Source: Gammaproteobacteria bacterium
GTDB taxonomy: Bacteria > Pseudomonadota > Gammaproteobacteria > SZUA-140
Direction: 5' to 3'
Assembly: GCA_026994735.1 (NCBI GenBank)
Contig: JALWQD010000329.1
Coordinates: 1-12,514 of the forward strand
DNA: 12,514 nucleotides
Below, piece by piece: positions 8,272 to 12,514 of this stretch. Numbering within the stretch: the stretch's first letter is position 1; each line of letters begins with the position of its first letter. The position numbers and the translations under genes were made by a program. The notes under the pieces are model-generated. The model ran no database searches, was not told the origin of the DNA, and saw only the letters and a program-made list of their open reading frames with translations.

Positions 8272-9409
8272 GCACGAGGAAGCGCCTCTGCACCTTGCCT
8301 TTTACGGTTTTAATGGCAAAGCCAAGGAAATCCTGCGTATCGCTCTGGCTGGCCAGGGAAAAAACATTGCCACCCTGAGCGAAGAAGGCCCGGCAGATGC
8401 CGCCATCTTCAATATGGATAGCAGTCATATGGAACAGACACTTGCAAACTGTCTGAAACGTTATCCCGACAGGCCCGCTATCGTCATCGGCGCTCGAGAC
8501 CCGGGCTATGAGAAAACGATTTATCTATCAAAGCCTGTGCGTATCAGCGAGATGGTTCAGGCGATCAATAACTGCCACCCGGCCATCGCGCAAAAAAGCG
8601 CTGTGCCGGCAAGCAAGACAGAGAATAATAAACGGCTACGTGGCCATTTTAGTGCTCATGAACAACAGAGCGGACGCACGGTTTTCGAAAACCGTCGCCA
8701 TGCAAAGACTTCGTCGACAAGAGCATCCATCCAGGATAATGAAGATCATTTTTATGATCCCGCTGAATTCATTCAGGAAGCGCTCTCTTCGGCACTCGCA
8801 GAGAGTCTGAAAAACCAGACTGCCCTGCAGTTCGATATTCTTTCAGGCCCAGACAGCCGCCAGCAAATCACCTTTCTACCGGAAGAAATGACCGTCTCGT
8901 CAACAATGAATGACGAACAGTTGCAAAAACTTTGTGCAACACCTCTCTGCCTGATCCAGTATTCGCTTCATAAATGCAAGGACGAAGTCACGGTCTATAT
9001 GAAACACCATGACAAACCATCCCCCCATTGCGACAGCTTTGACAGCTTTCAAGTCAAGATCGCTCTTTGGACTGGGGTCGGCAAGGTGCCTGCCAATACC
9101 CGATTATCGGCCTCGCTCATGCTCAGCCGCTGGCCAAACCTCACACGCTTGCCACTGATCGCCCATGCTATGCCGATCACGGCCCTGCTCATTGACCAGG
9201 CCAGACCATTACCGTTGATAGCAAAAACCCTAAATCTGCAACTGGAAGATACCTTCGATTTTTATTGTGCCGGCACGGCTCTCGGCATTCTCGCTAAAGC
9301 CGACGCGGATACGACTTCTGGCAAATCTCCCGGCAAGCAGAAAAAACATCGTCATCATTCTCTTTTTGGCAGCATTCTCCATCACTTACGCGGGAGCGCT
9401 GGAAAATAA
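8264..9409 (+). CDS. Protein with degenerate receiver-like N-terminus and winged-helix-like C-terminal segment
   Basis: A 381-residue cytoplasmic protein of unrecognised family. Residues 8-105 read like a response-regulator receiver: strand LAFYGFNG, DAAIFNMD at 45-52, PAIVIGARD, and a lysine-proline pair K90-P91 followed by a helix. The position expected for the phosphoacceptor Asp appears to be N50, and the acidic pair at the first strand is absent, suggesting a pseudo-receiver. Residues 110-160 are a low-complexity linker. Residues about 262-342 (FQVKIALWTGVGKVPANTRL, then SRWPNLTRL at 288-296) end in a winged-helix-like pattern. The extreme C-terminus is basic and histidine-rich. The ATG at 8264 has AGAAGGA upstream and overlaps the preceding stop. 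Domain assignments are by eye. Confidence 0.75.
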   Translation: MTKHEEAPLHLAFYGFNGKAKEILRIALAGQGKNIATLSEEGPADAAIFNMDSSHMEQTLANCLKRYPDRPAIVIGARDPGYEKTIYLSKPVRISEMVQAINNCHPAIAQKSAVPASKTENNKRLRGHFSAHEQQSGRTVFENRRHAKTSSTRASIQDNEDHFYDPAEFIQEALSSALAESLKNQTALQFDILSGPDSRQQITFLPEEMTVSSTMNDEQLQKLCATPLCLIQYSLHKCKDEVTVYMKHHDKPSPHCDSFDSFQVKIALWTGVGKVPANTRLSASLMLSRWPNLTRLPLIAHAMPITALLIDQARPLPLIAKTLNLQLEDTFDFYCAGTALGILAKADADTTSGKSPGKQKKHRHHSLFGSILHHLRGSAGK

Positions 9410-9443
9410 TGATGTTCAAAAAGTGGTCTGGAAAAATCTGCCG

Positions 9444-9980
9444 ATGAGTCCCTACAAAATCATTTTCACGGGTCCTGTTGGCGCCGGAAAAAGTACCGCC
9501 ATTACATCCATTAGTGATATCGATGTCATCACTACGGATGAACAGGCCAGCGATATGACTGTCGACCGCAAGGCAAAAACAACCGTAGCCATGGATTACG
9601 GCATGATGAAAGTCGGCAATGGCAACGTCATCCACCTCTATGGCACACCCGGTCAGGAACGTTTTAATTTTATGTGGGATATTCTCACCCAGGGAGGGAT
9701 CGGCCTGATCCTCCTGCTTGACAATACCCGCCACGACCCTTTCAAGGATCTCCACTTCTTTATCGAAAGTTTTCGTGCATTTATCGACGCCAACAAAATT
9801 GCCATCGGCATCACTCAAATGGATGTTTCGCAGAGTCCATCACTGCAGGAGTACCATTCCGAACTGGAAAAACTGGCTATAAAGCCCCCCTTGTTCGAGG
9901 TAGATGCCCGCCAACATGATGATGTTGCGGCCCTGATCGAGGCCCTGCTCTACTCTCTTGATCCCTGGCTAGGTGACTAA
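9444..9980 (+). CDS. Small Ras-like GTPase, COG2229/MglA-like
   Basis: A 178-residue small GTPase related to MglA and to the COG2229 GTPases that sit beside roadblock proteins. The P-loop is GPVGAGKS at 10-17, the likely switch-I threonines are T46-T47, and switch II is LYGTPGQERF at 65-74. The usual DxxG aspartate is replaced by Tyr-Gly, as the TPGQ type of this group often shows. The guanine-specificity NKxD motif is replaced by TQMD (124-127), keeping only the aspartate. The G5-like motif is VDAR (153-156). It is probably a cytoplasmic GTP-dependent switch whose partner is a roadblock protein. The ATG at 9444 was chosen because homologues start just before the P-loop. The stop overlaps the next start (TAATG). 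Confidence 0.88.
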   Translation: MSPYKIIFTGPVGAGKSTAITSISDIDVITTDEQASDMTVDRKAKTTVAMDYGMMKVGNGNVIHLYGTPGQERFNFMWDILTQGGIGLILLLDNTRHDPFKDLHFFIESFRAFIDANKIAIGITQMDVSQSPSLQEYHSELEKLAIKPPLFEVDARQHDDVAALIEALLYSLDPWLGD

Positions 9981-10621
9981 TGGAAAGCTATCAACTGACC
10001 GCAAAACAATATGTCTCGCCAACCCCGGCAGGCGCTTACTATGCCGTTGCTAACAATAGCGATGATCCTGCCAGGCGTTTTATCTTTGCCCTGATGACGC
10101 AAGACAACAGCCCTTTTCTCGATGAAGAGATGCTCTTGAAATTATCACCACTGGATAATATCCAGGATGCTCTCGAGCTGCTTCACCATGTGCAAAAACT
10201 GGGTTGGGTACAGGCGCATGAAGAAAATCAATGCGCCCCAAAGGGATCAATTGAAGACATTCTTCCCGGGTTGCTGGCAACATTATCGGCCCCTGGCAAA
10301 GCATTGCTTTCCGATCAACAGGGTTTCTACCTCTCCTGCCACGGCTTTTCCCATGAAGCTGCTGAAGAAGTGTCTGCCGTCAGTGCTGATCTGGCGTCAT
10401 TGCAATTGCGGCATCAGGGATTGTTGCAAAACAACCTTGGCATGGCCTCTGCTGCCTGGGCCATCGTCAATGCCAGTGGTGACAGTCAATTGGGTTTTTG
10501 GCCGTTGTTTATCGATAACCACCGCTTCGTCTTGGCCCTTGACGGCCTGCCCTGCATGAACCAGCCCGTATTTACAAAACTTGTCTGGGCTCTCTGTAAA
10601 CGCTACTACCCGGCCTTATAA
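9980..10621 (+). CDS. Likely winged-helix plus degenerate roadblock protein
   Basis: A 213-residue soluble protein I cannot assign to a named family. Residues about 8-78 alternate in a winged-helix-like way, ending ALELLHHVQKLGWVQ. Residues about 90-205 have the layout of a roadblock/LC7 domain: a long helix (IEDILPGLLATLS), the strand pair KALLSDQQGFYLSCHG, a helix EEVSAVSADLASLQLR, then strands FWPLFIDN and RFVLALDG. This would make it a second roadblock-type partner of the GTPase directly upstream, with which it shares one base (TAATG). There is no signal peptide. The roadblock assignment is structural inference and needs a profile search. It is followed by a 112-bp gap with a hairpin. Confidence 0.72.
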   Translation: MESYQLTAKQYVSPTPAGAYYAVANNSDDPARRFIFALMTQDNSPFLDEEMLLKLSPLDNIQDALELLHHVQKLGWVQAHEENQCAPKGSIEDILPGLLATLSAPGKALLSDQQGFYLSCHGFSHEAAEEVSAVSADLASLQLRHQGLLQNNLGMASAAWAIVNASGDSQLGFWPLFIDNHRFVLALDGLPCMNQPVFTKLVWALCKRYYPAL

Positions 10622-10661
10622 ATGTGCACTGAAAAACGTTTTCATGCCGATACCCCGTCAA

Positions 10662-10693
10662 CGACTGCGGCCCAGCTTTCCCGGCCACAGTCG
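10662..10693 (+). promoter_or_regulatory. Intergenic hairpin between two roadblock-type genes
   Basis: A stem of ten base pairs with one internal mismatch lies in the 112-bp gap. CGACTG (10662-10667) pairs with CAGTCG (10688-10693), then C/A mismatch, then GGCC (10669-10672) pairs with GGCC (10683-10686), around a 10-nt loop. A T-run (10711-10715) starts only 17 nt past the stem, too far for a classic factor-independent terminator. It could be an RNA stability or processing element that sets a different level for the downstream roadblock gene. Function is inferred from the structure alone. Confidence 0.4.
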
Positions 10694-10733
10694 ATTTCCG
10701 GCAATACCTATTTTTGTACAGGAGGATGACATT

Positions 10734-11096
10734 ATGCGCTCTGATATTTTAACTTCGATACTGACCGATCTCAACGGCAGCTCGGCCGATATTGATGCCT
10801 CGGCCGTCATTTCTACCGATGGCTTGATGATGGCCGCCATGCTGCCGGCGGGCATGGACGAAGACCGTGTCGGGGCAATGGCTGCGGCGATGTTGTCCCT
10901 CGGTGACCGCACTGCCCAGGAATTGTCACGCGGCAATATTGAGCAGGTCTTGATCAAGGGCGAGAACGGTTATGTGCTCATGACTCATGCCGGCGAAGAA
11001 GCCGTGCTGTCGATTCTGGCCAAACCCAGCGCGCGCCTTGGCCTGATCTTTCTCGACGTCAAGCGGGCAGCCGAATCCATCGCCAAAGTGATCTGA
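10734..11096 (+). CDS. Roadblock/LC7 domain protein (MglB-like)
   Basis: A 120-residue protein that is essentially one roadblock/LC7 domain. It shows the typical order: N-terminal helix, strand ASAVISTDGLMMAAMLPAG at 22-40, central helix with VGAMAAAMLSLGDRTAQEL, strands QVLIKGENGYVLMTHAG and AVLSILAKP, and a C-terminal helix. Such proteins (MglB in Myxococcus, CvnB in Streptomyces conservons) form dimers that bind small GTPases and often act as GAPs or regulators. The obvious partner is the GTPase encoded at 9444. The ATG at 10734 has a very strong ribosome binding site (AGGAGGA at 10720-10726), so this protein may be made in excess over the upstream gene products. The PAS gene follows after 58 bp. 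Confidence 0.92.
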   Translation: MRSDILTSILTDLNGSSADIDASAVISTDGLMMAAMLPAGMDEDRVGAMAAAMLSLGDRTAQELSRGNIEQVLIKGENGYVLMTHAGEEAVLSILAKPSARLGLIFLDVKRAAESIAKVI

Positions 11097-11154
11097 CGAG
11101 ATCCAACGATGACCGTGAAAAGTGACTGCAAATCTTTCACTGCGGAGAAATGCC

Positions 11155-11628
11155 ATGAAAGCGATGAGTCTGGATAATATCGTTGGTGACTATCAATCTT
11201 TCACACTACATCATGACGATGGCAGCGAACGTCTGGTCTATGTCACCGATATCGAAACGATCGTACCTGATGGTCGGTTGATCGTTTCTCGTACTGACCT
11301 GCAAGGTCTGATTACCCATGTCAACACTTCATTTATCGACATGTCGGGCTACCTGGAAGAAGAACTGATTGGCAGCCCCCACTCTATCCTCAGACACCCC
11401 GATATGCCGGCGGCCGCCTTTAAAGACCTCTGGGATACCGTCCAGCAGGGCAGAAAATGGCATGGTTATGTCAAAAATTTACGCCAGGATGGCGGCTATT
11501 ACTGGGTCTACGCCACCGTCATTCCCAATATCCGCCAGGGTAAATTGATCGGCTATACCTCCGTCCGCCGCAAGACGTCGCGAAACCATGTCAGCGCCGC
11601 CGAAGAACTCTATCGATCCATGCAATAA
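11155..11628 (+). CDS. Stand-alone PAS protein with Aer-type FAD-binding PAS domain
   Basis: A 157-residue cytoplasmic protein with a single PAS domain at about residues 38-140 and no HAMP, membrane, kinase or methyl-accepting region. The domain closely resembles the N-terminal PAS of the aerotaxis receptor Aer: VSRTDLQGLITHVNTSFIDM, SGYLEEELIGSPHSILRHPD, GRKWHGYVKNLRQDGGYYW and YTSVR. Residues matching those that hold FAD in Aer are retained: R80-H81-x-D83 and W102. It probably binds FAD and senses redox state or oxygen, passing the signal to a separate partner. Residues 1-37 form an extra N-terminal segment. The ATG at 11155 has CGGAGA upstream; an in-frame GTG at 11122 is less likely. The next gene starts 25 bp downstream. 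Confidence 0.9.
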   Translation: MKAMSLDNIVGDYQSFTLHHDDGSERLVYVTDIETIVPDGRLIVSRTDLQGLITHVNTSFIDMSGYLEEELIGSPHSILRHPDMPAAAFKDLWDTVQQGRKWHGYVKNLRQDGGYYWVYATVIPNIRQGKLIGYTSVRRKTSRNHVSAAEELYRSMQ

Positions 11629-11653
11629 GGCAGCTACCTGCGGGAGTTACGCC

Positions 11654-12403
11654 ATGAGCTACAATTTTACCGTCAGTCCTGATTTCAATCCGAAAAACCT
11701 GTCCGGCTGGTTTATCTTCAATACCTGGCTGCAAAAAGCCATCAACGAAGCCATCCATCTTGAGTTGTACAATGATTTCGCCTCTCAACGGCAGGCAATC
11801 AGGGAAGATAAATTCGATCTGATCTATGCCAACCCCTTTGACGCCACCGTTCTTGTCCGGGAAAAAGGCTTTTTGCCTTTGGTCAGTCCCTCTGACAGGG
11901 CCGATGAAGCAATCATTGCCGTTACCCGTGAAAGCGCAATCAATGCCGTTGAAGATCTGCCTGGCGATGTGCGCATTTCGACCACTGATGACCATGATGT
12001 CAACATGATGTGCATGCTGATGCTCGAACCCGCCGATATCAACAAAGAGGGCGCACGCATCAGACAACGCGACAGCTATGTCCTGATTGCCAAGGATTTG
12101 CTTCAGGGCGATGCTGATATCGGTTTCTTCCTCGAAGAAACCTATCAGGATCTCTCACAGATGATCCAGCAGCGCCTGCGGCCAGTGGTACAAAGCCAAA
12201 TCCAGCTAATTCACCATGTCCTGCTTGTCGGTCCGCGACTCATCAACAGACAGGATGAAATCCAGCAGCTGCTGGTGAATATCAAGCAAACAGAAAAAGG
12301 AAGACAGATTGTCGAAGAACTGGGATTCAGTAGCTGGCAAGCAATCAGTCGGGAAGAGACCGAATTCATGATTGACCTCATGGACACGCTGGAAGCACAC
12401 TAA
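11654..12403 (+). CDS. PhnD-like substrate-binding-fold protein without signal peptide
   Basis: A 249-residue protein of the PhnD/phosphonate-binding (type 2 periplasmic binding fold) superfamily. The region FDLIYANPFDATVLVREKGF at 54-73, followed by LPLV, matches the family pattern of an aromatic/Asp strand leading into the loop that contacts ligand. GDADIGFFLEETY at 152-164 and the C-terminal helices with LLVGPRL are also typical. No signal peptide, lipobox or membrane segment is present at the chosen ATG (11654; GCGGGAG at 11640-11646), so it is predicted cytoplasmic and there is no transporter gene next to it. It may therefore act as an intracellular small-molecule sensor. The ligand cannot be told from sequence. 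It follows the PAS gene closely, suggesting a shared function. Confidence 0.82.
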   Translation: MSYNFTVSPDFNPKNLSGWFIFNTWLQKAINEAIHLELYNDFASQRQAIREDKFDLIYANPFDATVLVREKGFLPLVSPSDRADEAIIAVTRESAINAVEDLPGDVRISTTDDHDVNMMCMLMLEPADINKEGARIRQRDSYVLIAKDLLQGDADIGFFLEETYQDLSQMIQQRLRPVVQSQIQLIHHVLLVGPRLINRQDEIQQLLVNIKQTEKGRQIVEELGFSSWQAISREETEFMIDLMDTLEAH

Positions 12404-12514
12404 AGGCATTGCCTGAGTCAGCTGCCAGCGTTTTCTTTCGTCCCACTGTCATACTATTGGCGGTGACTGGAGACACCCGAAGAGATTCTCTACACGCGCA
12501 CGAATTCCACAAGG

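Noticed and set aside
9267..9443. In-frame upstream extension of the GTPase that reads like a signal peptide (IVIILFLAAFSITYAG)
   Set aside because: It lies almost wholly inside the end of the 8264-9409 gene in another frame, and GTPases of this type begin just before the P-loop, so the ATG at 9444 is far more likely.
12405..12440. AGGC-ATT-GCCT hairpin followed some distance later by TTTTCTTT, as a terminator
   Set aside because: The stem is four pairs and the T-rich tract begins about 18 bases beyond it.

Overview
The window is a dense, almost entirely plus-strand stretch of bacterial chromosome with moderately high GC. Gene content and protein character suggest a proteobacterium, most likely a gammaproteobacterium: a Urt/urease cluster of proteobacterial type, a FimV-like tail on one protein and an Aer-like PAS domain. 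No phylogenetic computation was possible, so this placement is an inference. I recognise 17 protein-coding genes. I see no RNA genes, insertion sequences, CRISPR arrays or convincing factor-independent terminators.

Region 1 (2-7412) is a urea uptake and hydrolysis operon. It starts inside urtC, the permease of the Urt urea ABC transporter, and continues with the two ATPases urtD and urtE. Next come ureD, the structural genes ureA, ureB and ureC, and the accessory genes ureE, ureF and ureG. Genes mostly overlap or abut (ATGA or TGATG junctions, an 8-bp and a 14-bp overlap), which suggests one coupled transcription unit. Urea imported by Urt is hydrolysed to ammonia and CO2 by UreABC, whose nickel centre is assembled by UreD, UreE, UreF and UreG. 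All nickel-liganding and catalytic residues of UreC are intact. Genes urtA and urtB, if present, lie upstream of the window.

Region 2 (7558-12403) follows after 145 bp and is the unusual part. It encodes a seven-gene set that looks like a cytoplasmic signalling module: a helical-repeat protein with a FimV-like tail; a protein with a degenerate receiver-like domain; a small MglA/COG2229-type GTPase; a likely winged-helix plus degenerate roadblock protein; a canonical roadblock/LC7 (MglB-like) protein; a stand-alone PAS protein very similar to the FAD-binding PAS of the aerotaxis receptor Aer; and a PhnD-like solute-binding protein with no signal peptide. The first four genes are tightly packed. 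A 112-bp gap containing a strong hairpin separates them from the roadblock, PAS and PhnD-like genes, each of which has a good ribosome binding site. The best guess is a GTPase switch with its roadblock partner(s), linked to a redox or oxygen sensor and a small-molecule sensor. No output is visible.

The last 111 bp hold no gene that I can support and end just after an AAGG that could be the ribosome binding site of the next gene.
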